Shown piece after piece: positions 45,553 through 56,634 of a stretch of DNA of 64,000 nt (within the stretch, counting starts at the first letter, position 1; each line of letters opens with the position of its first letter). The notes under the pieces were generated by a model that was given only the letters and a program-made list of their open reading frames with translations, ran no database searches and was not told the origin of the DNA. The position numbers and the translations under genes are program-made. The stretch comes from Plasmodium brasilianum (taxonomy: Eukaryota > Apicomplexa > Aconoidasida > Haemosporida > Plasmodiidae): assembly GCF_023973825.1 (NCBI RefSeq), contig NC_090124.1, positions 898,501 through 962,500 on the forward strand. The letters are read 5' to 3'.

Positions 45553-47508
45553 ATGAAAATGTTTAGCAAAGAAAAAGGTATAACAGATTATAAAAAAAAG
45601 AAAAGTCGAATAAGAGAGGTTACGAGAAAATGCCTCAACCTTATTGATTTAAAGTACAATAATTTAACAGCTTTAATAAATGTAAATAAATCCCCTGACT
45701 TTTTAAAAAATTATCATTTTAGTGATGATGAAATAAAATTTAATTCACAGGAATATACATCAACCGATATTTATTTCCCAGAAAGCACTTACACAAATAA
45801 TGATTTTAAAAATTTGCTAGGATGGGTACCAAGAAATTTGAAAATTGAAGAGCCTATTAGTACAGATTCAATTCCTTGTGCTTTTTTTTTTTCAAATGAC
45901 AACACATTAGTAAGTGACAAAATAATTTTGTATTTACACAAATTTAATGAAGATCTAGGTACCATTATTCCAACTGTATATGCATTACACAAAAAGTTAA
46001 ATATAAATATAATTGCCATGGAATATTCAGGTTATGGTGCAAGCTTTGATAATTATGAACAGAAGCTTGTATCTATTGTAAATGATTCTTTTACTATTTT
46101 AAAATTTATTGTCAATTCTTTAAAAATTTCACATAGTAATGTATATATATTATCTTACGAATTTTTGGCTAGTTGTGCTATTGAGGCTGTTAATCGTTTT
46201 GAGGACCTGTATGGAAAGGATATTTCATTTGGTGGGTTGGTACTAATTAAACCAAAATTTTTACAAATTGTTAACAGTGGTAGTATAACACATAATAAGA
46301 ACAATAATAGTCATATATTAACAACGAATGATGAGCCTGATCATATGTTAATAACACAGAGCAGTTTAAATGAAAAATATTCCCCTCAAAAAAGTATAGA
46401 TAATCAGGATATCGTAATTAATGAGGATCATACAGAAAAAGAACATCCCTATAGCACTTCCAAAGAATTAAGTAAGAAAAAGGAAAGTAAAATGAATATA
46501 AAAAAGTGCTATCAAGCAAATGTGTCTTCTCTAAGAGAGCAAGAAAACTTGGATAATACAAGTCAAAAAAATAATGTAAATCAAAATGGGATGAAAAAAG
46601 AGAAATTAATAAAAAAAGAGGGAAAACAAACTAAGAGTAGGAAAACAGATAATAGAAGTAGTACCAGTAAATCAAGTACTACTAGTTATTGCTATCAGTC
46701 TTATAATGGTATTATTACATGTGATATGTCGTTGTTCTATAGTGACAGTAATGGTACTCATAATAACTGTTACAGTATTGACAATCACCATGGCAGTCTT
46801 AATGGAAATCTTAACGACAATCCTAATGACAGTCGTACTAGTGATGAACATGCTCCATCTGAAAACAAGGATGTTCCGTATTCCCTAATAAAAAGAATTT
46901 TAAAAGATACTTTTGATATCAACCATTCGATTAACTCAATTAAACCATTGAAATGCTCCATTTTAATTTTCCATCCTGAAAATTATTCTTACAAAAATTC
47001 AAGCTCACATATCCTCTTAAGTAATGCTACAGAATGTTATAAAAAAGCTGTCTTTGCATTTGATTTTATGAATGAAGATTTTGTTACAGCTTTTAATTGG
47101 TTCTTTTCTCAAAATTGCGATTTTCAAAAAAAAGAAAAATTGCTTAAAAATTTATTATATTTATATGTGCATCCTACATATGGACAATTATACAGTAATG
47201 CAAATGATGAAATAAATAAGGAATCAAATTGTATCTTAGGGGATGAGTATTCTTACAATTTAAATAATGACTTCAGCGAAATTCCTAAGGTCAATTTTGA
47301 TGGAGATCCTAATGAACCACGCAGTAACAGCACAAGAAATAGCTTCAGCAACAATAACAGCAATTTAAATAATAATACCAGTGACAGTGATGATTTGGTT
47401 AATTACTACGAAAAAAATAGTAATTCTTGCTTTAGCAGCAAAAATACCATTCACATTCCCAATGAAATTTTTACGTGCCCAGAAGTGATTCAGGAGGAAA
47501 ACAACTGA
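45553..47508 (+). CDS. Alpha/beta-hydrolase-like protein lacking the catalytic serine
   Basis: A single exon of 651 aa. Seen: the N-terminal part has the strand order of an ABHD17-like serine hydrolase: WVPRNLKI, IILYLHKFNEDLG where these enzymes have the oxyanion-loop strand, IIAMEYSGYGAS matching their D-Y-S-G-Y-G-x-S, then NVYILSYEFLASCAIEAV where G-x-S-x-G should be. Here Ser201-Tyr-Glu203-Phe-Leu205 replaces it, so the nucleophile is gone. A Ser/Asn/Lys-rich insert follows (about residues 240-440), then a return to ordered sequence (KPLKCSILIFHPENYSYK and FDFMNEDFVTAFNWFFSQ) and a Ser/Asn-rich tail. There is no signal peptide. It is likely a non-enzymatic relative with a scaffold or binding role (inference). 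The fold call rests on the SGYGAS strand-turn and its spacing. Confidence 0.7.
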   Translation: MKMFSKEKGITDYKKKKSRIREVTRKCLNLIDLKYNNLTALINVNKSPDFLKNYHFSDDEIKFNSQEYTSTDIYFPESTYTNNDFKNLLGWVPRNLKIEEPISTDSIPCAFFFSNDNTLVSDKIILYLHKFNEDLGTIIPTVYALHKKLNINIIAMEYSGYGASFDNYEQKLVSIVNDSFTILKFIVNSLKISHSNVYILSYEFLASCAIEAVNRFEDLYGKDISFGGLVLIKPKFLQIVNSGSITHNKNNNSHILTTNDEPDHMLITQSSLNEKYSPQKSIDNQDIVINEDHTEKEHPYSTSKELSKKKESKMNIKKCYQANVSSLREQENLDNTSQKNNVNQNGMKKEKLIKKEGKQTKSRKTDNRSSTSKSSTTSYCYQSYNGIITCDMSLFYSDSNGTHNNCYSIDNHHGSLNGNLNDNPNDSRTSDEHAPSENKDVPYSLIKRILKDTFDINHSINSIKPLKCSILIFHPENYSYKNSSSHILLSNATECYKKAVFAFDFMNEDFVTAFNWFFSQNCDFQKKEKLLKNLLYLYVHPTYGQLYSNANDEINKESNCILGDEYSYNLNNDFSEIPKVNFDGDPNEPRSNSTRNSFSNNNSNLNNNTSDSDDLVNYYEKNSNSCFSSKNTIHIPNEIFTCPEVIQEENN

Positions 47509-48903
47509 AAAAAAGAAAAAAAAGAAAAGAAAATGTTCTCTTCATAGTGGCCCCGCACATACATAAAAACGCCCTCTTTATTGAATTCCTTCATTTGAAC
47601 ATTCTTAATGAAGATGTTCATAAATAACATTTTTAGAATTTTTTTAATTTAGAGGATTAATTTTTATTTTAATATTTTTCAATTTTACTTTTTTGATTTT
47701 ACCTCTTCATTTTTGCCTCTTTAATTTTACCTCTTTATTTTTGCCTCTTCAATTTTACCTCTTCATTTTTGCCTCTTTAATTTTACCTCTTTATTTTTGC
47801 CTCTTTAATTTTACCTCTTTAATTTTACCTTTTTGATTTTACCTCGTCAATTCTGCCTTTTCAATTTTACCTTTTTAATTTTGGACTTAACGAAATTTTG
47901 TATTTTTTTGCATAATCTGCATATTTCCACCCCGTCATCAGATTGCCCACATATATGCTGCCAAACACTAACATGATGTTTTTATATTGAAGGGATTTGA
48001 GTGAGTCCCATTATTTATCAATACACACATGAACATATGTATGTGCGCAAGTATGTACCTACTTATGTATATGTATGTATATATATACGTATATGTGTAT
48101 GTTATAAATGACCCCTACTTACACCTGAATTTTGCTACGACGCCTTTTTTATTCATACATTTTGGCTTTTTAATATATAAACATCAATTTTCTTTTTAAA
48201 TTTTCCTTTCTTTTCTTATTAAATTTTTAAGTTTGATTTTCCTATTGCAATTTGATTTTATTTTTGACCTTAAATAAAATAATATTTATAATTTCCCTTA
48301 TTTAGCAACTTATTTTTTTCGAATTAAAGTTAACAGTTGAATTTTTTTTTTTTTTTTCTTACCTTTTAGCTTTATGTTTTCACTTGTTATTCAGTTCAAC
48401 ATACAACTCTTTAAACTCCTTTTTTTTCCCATTATGTTACAAATTTTTCTCCAGCTTAATTTTAACGTATTTAAATATTAAAAGGAGTATTAAAAAATGA
48501 GCTTAAGAAAATACAGCAAAATGAAGAAACAACAATATGTAGTGAAATAAAGCAGCACCAAGATGTAAAATAAAAGAGTAATAACAAAAGAGCTTAATTT
48601 CTTTTTTGTTAAGATAAACATTCTTGCTTTGTTGTATATACACATTCTATATTAAGCTATTATCCTATTTTTTTTTTTTTTTTTAATTTTATAATAATGT
48701 GAAAGAAAATGAAAAGTAAACTACGTAAAAATGTGTATTCACATATAGAAGGAAGATTGTTTTGTTTTGTTTTCTTTTTTGAAATAATTTATTAGTAGAA
48801 TTTACTTTTTCTATTAACTAGCATTTTTATTTATTTAATTTTTATTTTCCTTACCTTTCTCCATTGCAGCATTCTTAAAACACCCCCATTGTAGACTGTT
48901 AAA
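47509..48903. other. Intergenic spacer with T-rich repeats
   Basis: This lies between two + strand genes. It holds the T-rich repeat at 47690-47885, TATG-rich microsatellite around 48035-48105 and poly-T tracts. The CPW-WPC gene promoter probably lies in the right part. Confidence 0.6.
47690..47885. repeat. TTTTACCTCTT / TTTTGCCTCTT array
   Basis: Alternating units TTTTACCTCTTTAA and TTTTGCCTCTTCAA, 14-15 bases each, repeated about 12 times downstream of the hydrolase-like gene. Confidence 0.88.
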
Positions 48904-51709
48904 ATGAAAGGTATTTCAGTATTTTCTTTGTCTTTTATTTTTTCCTTTTTTCTGTTGAGCATTTATACCTGTTATAAAAACCCACGTTTTAATGCTCTTA
49001 GTACAAATTCGAATAAAGATATATCTCAGTAATATCGAAAGAAATAAAATTCTTTTTTTACTTCTTTTTTTTTTTTCCTTTTTATTTCTTTTTTTCCTCT
49101 TCTTGGCTTATTTGCATCAAAACTGTTAAAACACGCTCATATAAAATTAATGCGCCATTTTAGAGACTTGGATGAATTGTATAAAATAAATGAAGAATTA
49201 GTTACGAATGAAAAAGAGGATGAAGATGAAGATGATGATGAGGAGGAGGAAGGGGAACTAGGGAGCTCAAACTTCTATGACGCAGCACACGAAAGCCTTG
49301 AAAAAGTAGATATTCATTGTTTTACTTGTATGTATGTATGTATGTATGTATGTATGTATGTATGTATGTATGTATGTATGTATGCATGTATACGTATTAA
49401 TACATTTCAAAATAAAACATAAATATAATGCCATAATTACGTGTAAACGATAAAAATAGATATATAAATTTTTATTCATTTTTTTCTTTTCCTTTATAAA
49501 GGCAGAGGAACAGGCAACTGTTGATCTTGAAAATGCAGAAATAGAAAATCTTTTAGACGAAGGTTTTTTTCTTTATTTTCATAATTGTTTTATCATTTTT
49601 ATAGTTTTTACCATTTCGTATTTTTTTATCCTTTTTTATATTTTTTTTTTACCTATATCTTATCTTTTTTTTTTTCTGTCTTTTACTACATTGTTTATAA
49701 TATATTTCCCCGTCTTCATTATCTTAAGAAATATTTAGAATAGTTCAAGAAAGATTAAAAAAATTATGGTTGGTTAAATATATCAAAATATTTATTTCAA
49801 ATGCTTCCATTATTTTCATTATTTGATAATTCTGATTAGTTATTTTTTTATCTTTTAATTTATTATTATTATTATTTTTATTATTATTATTACTATTTTA
49901 TTTTATTTTTTTTTTTTTTCTTTCATTCTGCTCAAGTGATGTTTTTTCCCCTGTTTAACATTTAGCTATTTTATTTTATTATAACGTACTTAGGTATATT
50001 GGAAAATGCAGGAGGGAATATTCTAATATATGCCCTTTAGGTTCAAAAAAAGAGAAAAAAGGAAAATTATTTACTGAGAAGGGGAATTATTTCATCTTAA
50101 ATAAAATATAAAATTATATGTATTTGTATATATTACTGCTGACAATTTTAAAACATTTGTGGATAAATGTAAATAATGGGTGACAGATAAAACGATGATT
50201 TTAATTTTTTTAATTTTTTTTAATATTTTTTTTTATTTTGAAATTCATAATTACGCAAACATAAAATTAATTTTAATTTTCGTTTTATTTCGTTTAAGGG
50301 TGGAAACTGTCAGCATATGATACAAGTCTTTGTATACCGCCTGAAACATACCAAGGACAGTTAGCAGTCAAAAAAAGAAAAAAAAAATAAAAACAGGAAA
50401 GAATAAAACAATAAAGAATATTTTTTTTTTTTTTTTTTCCCCTTTTAAAGATGTAGATCTATGGACTTTTCGAACAGCGCAGACACCGATAAGGAGCTTT
50501 TCGCGTGGAAGTGCGAAGTTGAATGGCCCTGTATTAGCTGTAAGCATATCAGAAATTGATAACAATGAAATAGTGAAATGCATAATTCAAGTATTAAAAT
50601 TTTCGTAAATTTTCAATTAAAACATTGTAGTTTACTATGGACGTCAGACATTTTCATAAAACGCAACTGTTCGTTTTTCATCAACGATAGCAGTTGCTAT
50701 AGTTATATAGTTATATTTTACTATTTTATTATTATATTACTTTAATATTTTATTATTGTATTACTTTATTATTTTATTACTTTATTATTTTATTACTTTA
50801 TTATTGTATTACTTTATTATTTTATTACTTTATTATTTTATTACTTTATTATTTTATTACTTTATTATTTTATTACTTTATTATTTTATTACTTTATTAT
50901 TTTATTACTTTATTATTTTATTACTTTATTATTTTATTACTTTATTATTTTATTACTTTATTATTTTATTACTTTATTATTTTATTACTTTATTATTTTA
51001 TTACTTTATTATTTTATTACTTTATTATTTTATTACTTTATTATTTTATTACTTTATTATTTTAATATTTTTTTTTTTGAGAAGCACCTAAATTAAAAGT
51101 TATGGCAAAGTGTCCCTTTAGGTGGACACATGTTGGGAACAATTTATGCATAGCACCAGAAGTAAAAATTGGATTACTACATTTTTTTTTTTAATTATTT
51201 CAAATAAAAAAAAAAAATAATACATAGTGTAATACATGAATATCATGGCAGAAATGTCTTTATCAATTTTAAGCCAACTGTATGTGTGTATATATGTGTG
51301 TATATTTGTGTGCTTATATATATATATATGTAAACAAAATAATAAAAAATACATATACAAAAAAAAAATATATATTTTTTCGAAGGACTACGATGGAAAA
51401 TGTTCACCGGCGATGGACTTTTCAAACTACGATTATGAGATGAGAATTAGAAGGGCCAGTGAATGTATAATGAAAAAAACTGAAAAAAGGCTAGAAATGG
51501 ACGAAATGGAAAAAAATGACAAAAAGGACAAACAAAAGTTACTTTAATTCTATGATATTTTTCCTTTCGCTTTTTCTAAACAAGCAGGCAACATCATGTG
51601 GAATCCTTTACAAACACCTGAGGGTGCAACAACGCAATTAAAGAAATTAAGATCATCCACTGGAGGACCTATAGAAGAAGACGGGCACGTTGTGCATATT
51701 GTGTATTAA
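48904..51709 (+). CDS. CPW-WPC family secreted protein, ten exons
   Basis: Exons: 48904-49028, 49164-49305, 49502-49562, 49729-49768, 49994-50040, 50299-50359, 50451-50539, 51085-51161, 51386-51464, 51588-51709; 280 aa, all phases exact. Exon 1 gives a signal peptide (GISVFSLSFIFSFFLLSIYT); exon 2 an Asp/Glu-rich block. Domain 1 runs from CPLGW through CIPPETYQGQC to EWPC. Domain 2 starts CPFRWTHVGNNLCIAPE, continues DYDGKCSPAMDF, but ends CNIMWN instead of C-x-x-x-WPC. CPW-WPC proteins are an alveolate family; in Plasmodium they are reported on zygotes, ookinetes and sporozoites (family knowledge). The first Cys of the last motif (T|GC) is created across the exon 9/10 junction. The intron before exon 8 holds a long 16-base array. 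Only the exon 8 acceptor (GAGAAG, 51084) is unusual. Confidence 0.9.
49330..49385. repeat. (GTAT)n microsatellite in a CPW-WPC intron
   Basis: About 13 GTAT tetranucleotides lie just after the exon 2 donor. Confidence 0.95.
50700..51065. repeat. 16-base ATTATTTTATTACTTT array in a CPW-WPC intron
   Basis: About 20 copies of ATTATTTTATTACTTT fill most of the intron between exons 7 and 8. The Tyr/Phe/Ile/Leu frame through it is an artefact of a stop-free register. Confidence 0.95.
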
Positions 51710-51748
51710 AAATAATTTTTTGTTATTTTGCAGTTCGCTGCTTTTTTG

Positions 51749-51779
<31 letters not shown>

Positions 51780-52372
51780 CTTTTTTTTCTAAGCAATACA
51801 GATAATATTGTGCTTCTCTTATAACGTTCATATTTGTTTAAATTTTTTACAATTATTTGTTTTTCTCTTATTCTTAAAAATACAAAGTTTTATTAAAAAA
51901 TAACAATTTATTTGGGTTAACATATTTTAATTAAAAAAAAATTATATAAAATAGTATAGGCAAATATGTGAAACTATAAATGGAGGTAAAAAAAAAAAAC
52001 AACAAAAAATTGAGCCAGAAATATGGCTAAAAACACAACTGAAAATAAAGCTAAATGTTAGTAGCAAAAAAAAAAAAAAAAAAAAAAAAAAATGGAGCAA
52101 AAATGGATAGCAAAATGTAGAGATAAAAATGAATAGCAAAAGATGGTGATAAAAAAAAACAAAAAATGGTGATAAAAAAGAACAAAGAAGGGAGATAAAC
52201 ATGAACAAAAAATAGAGATAAATATATATAGCATGAAATGTAACTATATAATTAAAGGACATGTCATATTATATAAATCCGTCAGATCAATAAATGCTAG
52301 TATATATATATATATTATGTGCAAATGGAGAAATATAATTTATGCGTAATTTTTCAAAAACTACGTATTACT
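51710..52372. other. Convergent spacer
   Basis: 3' ends of the CPW-WPC gene (+) and the Sec14-like gene (-). It holds an A run (52071-52092), purine-rich ATAAAAATGAA-like sequence and a T run (51757-51779). Nothing coding is supported. Confidence 0.65.
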
Positions 52373-53732
52373 TCACGAACTGTCCATATTTAATTTTAAT
52401 AAGTTGTTATTAATTTCATTTTTTATTTCTTCTGGATTTATGTCTAACGGGTCTTCTAAGTCGTTATCAAACCCTGGAATACATCCGTTTTTGCACTTAC
52501 AGTTACCGCCTAAATAAGAGGGTATATCCTTAAATTGTAAGGGCGCAAAAAATAAAGAAAAATGAAGAGTTTCAAGAATTTACACAAGCGCGTGTTTCTG
52601 TCTGTAAATCTGCATATCCGCACACATAGACATATAAACATACACATCTGCAAATATACACCATTGCGTACGAATATACGCATTTGTGCATATACATAAG
52701 AACTTTTTTTTTTTTTTTTTTTAACCTTACATTTTTATCGACTAGCTCATTAAACCATTCACAGTCAGCTGGCTTCTTGTTCGAAATAACTTTAGGGATT
52801 TCTAATTTATTTAATGTTCTTCTGCTTATGCCGAATGTTTTCAGCGTCTCGATAGTAATTCTTATATATGAAGGAGCGTTTATTAAATACTAAAAAAAAA
52901 AAAAAAAAAAAAAGAGATGAAAATGAACACGTACAACAGGTAATTTTGGGTACAACACTTGGCGTATTCACGCCTTTAATCATGTACTAAAACAAACACA
53001 CCCAAAATTATATACACATCAGTACAGTTGCACACCAGCACAATTATATTTTAGCCCATTAACCAAAGGCAAAACCCGGAGGGTATAACTACGTGGACGT
53101 ACCGTCTTCCCAACTAGCTGAGGATGCAAGAACTCAGATAATTTTGACGTATTCGCAAACACCCTTAAAAATCTTCTATCAAATTTCTTAAGCATAAATC
53201 CTTTTAAATCAATAAAACGAAATGTTCGACAGAGAAGATTTTTTTTTTTGGTCTGTTCATTACATGCTGAAAACTCATGTTCATTTGAATACACAATATA
53301 ATCTATTAGAATACTTTCAGGTACGTTATCTAATAATAATGTGAAATTACATAATTTTAATCTGCCTATTACTATGGGTTGTTTATCTATGGTTTTTTTA
53401 TGTTCACATGCTGCTAATGCTTTTCTGATGAAAGAATAATATGGTTTAATTCTAATTGGAAAAATAATATTGTCATCTTTAAAACTTATTTTTTTATTTT
53501 TTAATAAAGGATATATATTCGTGTTTCTCCAGGAAATAGCCTTTTCAATTGAATGGGCTGCTTCTTCTAATTTATCACCATATGAAAGAACATATCTTAT
53601 TAATATAGAATCTTCGATTTTATCTTTTATGTTTTTTGCATTCAATAAAATTTTTATTTTATTTATTTGATTCTCATGTTTCTTTAGCAATGTATCTAAA
53701 TTAAATGCTGTCCGTTCCATATCATTACTCAT
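52373..53732 (-). CDS. Sec14-like CRAL-TRIO lipid-binding protein
   Basis: Exons, transcript order: 53732-53103, 52889-52731, 52528-52373; 314 aa, phase 0 at both junctions. Seen: an N-terminal helical segment with ILIRYVLSYGDKLEEA and SIEKAISWRN, matching the CRAL-TRIO N domain (LLRFLRAR, then a helix ending WR). In the lipid-binding domain, FRFIDLKGFMLKKF stands where Sec14 has the I-x-D-x-x-G strand; spliced exon 2 gives YLINAPSYIRITIETLK (Sec14: YLINAPFGF); exon 3 gives IPSYLGGNC, matching the L-P-x-x-L-G-G motif. Sec14-type proteins exchange phosphatidylinositol and other lipids between membranes. There is no signal or membrane span, so it should be cytosolic. Ligand unknown. Unspliced readthrough of exon 1 would end QLY and lose the conserved strands. 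Confidence 0.9.
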
Positions 53733-55333
53733 ATTATCTTTTCCTTTTAGTAAAAGATATTAACCTTTTCTTATTCCGTGCCACTGATAGCTTTTCGGTT
53801 AATATTGATTAACTCGATAAATACGTACTCATATGTATATATATATATATATATATGTACAAATGTAAGCCTATATATAGATAAGCGTACACATGTTTGC
53901 ATGAATTTTTTTTTATTTTTATTTTACCAAAGACATATAGGTGTATCTGCACATGTTTTTAAAGTCTTCGTGCGTAATGATATATGTTAACAAATTACTA
54001 CTAGAACAGAATTTTGCATTTTTTGCAGTATATATAAAATTCATTGTTAATACAGTTTTGTGTGCATTAGTGCAAAATTTAAAATAATTTTATGCACTTT
54101 TATTTTATTTAATTTTATATTTTTTATTATTATATATTTATTTCCCCCCTACATTAATTCATATAATTGTAAATTAGACAAAAAAAAAAAAAAAAAAAAA
54201 AAAAAGTTAAAAGTTCAAATATAGTAAAATGGTTAAAAATGTTTAATACATTAAAGAAAAATAAATGTAAAATGAAAAACAGATTACACATTACATATCA
54301 AAATACAAATATGTATAACACTTAAAATAATAATTAACAAATTCTGGTACAAAATGGAAAATTAGACACATAAAAATATGGTGATATAATAATTTAAATG
54401 CACACTTATATGTATACGTATGCACGTATGTATCTATGTATGTATATAATTTCTTCTTTTAATAAAATATCTTCTACGATTATAAAAACATTTCTTCTGG
54501 GTATAACTAAATATATGTATATTAAAAAATATGTACATTTAAAAATGTGAGCATTCAGTAAATATGTATAATGAAAATTATTTGCACCTCAAAATAAGTG
54601 GAAATTAATGTACGTATGTATGAATATGCGTATATATGTATATATAGTTATCCTTCTTTATATCCCCCTTAAAAATGTTCAACATAAATATGTTCGTGTA
54701 TCGTACCATAACCATAAAAGAAAAAATAATTGTCAGAACAGCTAACAAACTTAACTATATAATACGTTACCTTTTAAATGTATGTTAAATCATTATATTA
54801 TTCTATTTTTTTTTTTTTTTTTTTTCCTTTCTTATATCTTATATCTTATATCTTTTATATTTTTTTTTTTTTTTTTTTTTGTAAATGTATAATAGTACGA
54901 TGTTAATTATTTTGAGAAATTACAATTCTGTTGTTTGGTAAAAGCAAAATAAAAAAAAAAAAAAATTTGTGAGAAATTAAAGGAAAATAATATTACGTAC
55001 TCTCACTCTTTATGTTATACATAAGCAGGAATATGCAATATACACATTATGAAATATTTTAAATAAACGAATAAAGCAAACTTAAAGTAAATAAAAATGT
55101 TATCTATAAAGCTTTTATTAAAATTTATTCCCACTCTATTTTGATGTAATGCAGTTACAAATACGATTATGTAGCTATATAATTTTAAAAATGAGTTTAT
55201 TAAATTTTTTCATTAGACTCATCATGCTTTTACATTAATTTGTTTAAGCAAATGTGCGTATATAAATTTATGCATATATATATATATATAATATATTCGT
55301 ATGTACAGGTCATATCTTTTTTTTTTTTTCCTT
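53733..55333. other. Intergenic region upstream of the Sec14-like gene
   Basis: AT-rich with TATATG microsatellite (53838-53860), a 25-base A run (54181-54205) and T runs (54809-54825). A small reverse-strand frame at about 53959-53933 (MCRYTYMSL before GTAAAA) could be a 5' UTR exon, but its phase does not join the first coding exon. No gene is supported. Confidence 0.5.
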
Positions 55334-55754
55334 TTATATTTTTATTCTTTAAAGAAAATGAAAAGAATTCAAAAAAAATAAAAAATAAATAACGTTTTAT
55401 ATAAATATATATATATATGTATGTGTAGATAAGTATATATATATGTATGTATATTATATATATACAAAATATATTTGTGCACGCACATTTTTAACGCTTT
55501 CACTACATTATTAATACCAGGCGAGCAGTTGTGCAAACAACAAAGAAAATTTTCTTTGAATTCTAAATAATGCAATAAAAAAAACATTAATGTTCTTTTT
55601 CTTTCAACTTGTATCAGCCTACATATGCTCATATATGTATATATTTGTATATATATATATATATACTTATATATGGATATATATGTACCAATATATTTAA
55701 TGCATATCATCGCGTACCTTCAAAATTATATATTGTTAAACTTTTATAAAGCAT
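55334..55754 (-). CDS. Possible 56-aa three-exon protein
   Basis: Transcript order: 55754-55718 (MLYKSLTIYNFE, donor GTACGC), 55607-55487, 55346-55334. Phases fit. The middle exon is the convincing part: ERKRTLMFFLLHYLEFKENF then CCLHNCSPGINNVVKALK, which does not look like AT-rich noise. Its acceptor could instead be at 55619 (phase then does not match exon 1), and the last exon adds only a few residues. Function not recognised. Confidence 0.4.
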
Positions 55755-56634
55755 ACATAATAAAACGCGAAAAACATAAAATAATTTTATTTTCCTATTG
55801 GAAAAGGAAGTATAAAAATTTTCAAAATGCTGAATTTATATATGCTACATATATACGTAATACCCAATTAATCAATAGGTATTATGTATTTATTTGAATA
55901 TGTACTACGTAATTAAATATGCACTACGTAATTAATTATGTACTACGTAATTAAATATGTACTATGTTATTATATATGTACTATGTTATTTATATGTACT
56001 GAGGAATTAAATATGTACTGAGGAATTAAATATGTACTGAGGAATTAAATATGTACTGAGGAATTAAATATGTACTGTGTAACTAAATATATACTGTGTA
56101 ATTAAATATGTACTGTGTAATTAAATATGTACAACGTAATTGTACGAGAACTATGTAATTAAATATGTACTACTTAATTATGTATTCGATGAACACACAT
56201 ATATGATTATATAGTATGACCTTCGTCATTTTACGAAGGACAAAATTGAAAATTTTGCAAATTATCTTCGTCGAAATTTTAAAAACATTGAATGATTTTT
56301 TGTTTACTTTTTAATTTTAAAAGTAGTGTATATAGCTATAAAAAAAAAAAAAAAAAAAAAATTTTCTTCTATTTACTACTGACATTGTCATTGTTTCTGC
56401 TGTTGTCACTACTATACTTATTGCTATTCTTATTGTTATTGATATTGTTACTCTATTTTTTTTTTTTTTTTTAATCCTTTTTTCATCCCATTATCGTTAT
56501 ACTTTTTTATCTTTCTTTTTTTTGTTTTTGTTTCAACCTGAAGTGAGTATTTTATAACTTTAACTAATTAAAATTTTCATTAATCGAAATTTTCGCCCCT
56601 TCGGATATTTCAACAAAAAAAAAAAAAATAGTAA
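55755..56634. other. Intergenic region with a 19-base array upstream of the cullin
   Basis: It contains the repeat at 55905-56185, a 21-base A run (56340-56360) and T-rich sequence. It is probably the promoter of the cullin gene. Confidence 0.6.
55905..56185. repeat. 19-base AATTAAATATGTACTGAGG array
   Basis: About 14 copies of a 19-base unit with a constant AATTAAATATGTACT and a variable last part (ACGT, GAGG, GTGT), degenerating at both ends. Confidence 0.9.

Noticed and set aside
50756..51091. 111-codon + strand frame of Tyr/Phe/Ile/Leu
   Set aside because: Translation of the 16-base array inside a CPW-WPC intron.
53019..53102. Unspliced C-terminus of the Sec14-like protein
   Set aside because: Splicing at ACG|GTACGT joins to YLINAPSY, a conserved CRAL-TRIO strand; readthrough has no such match.
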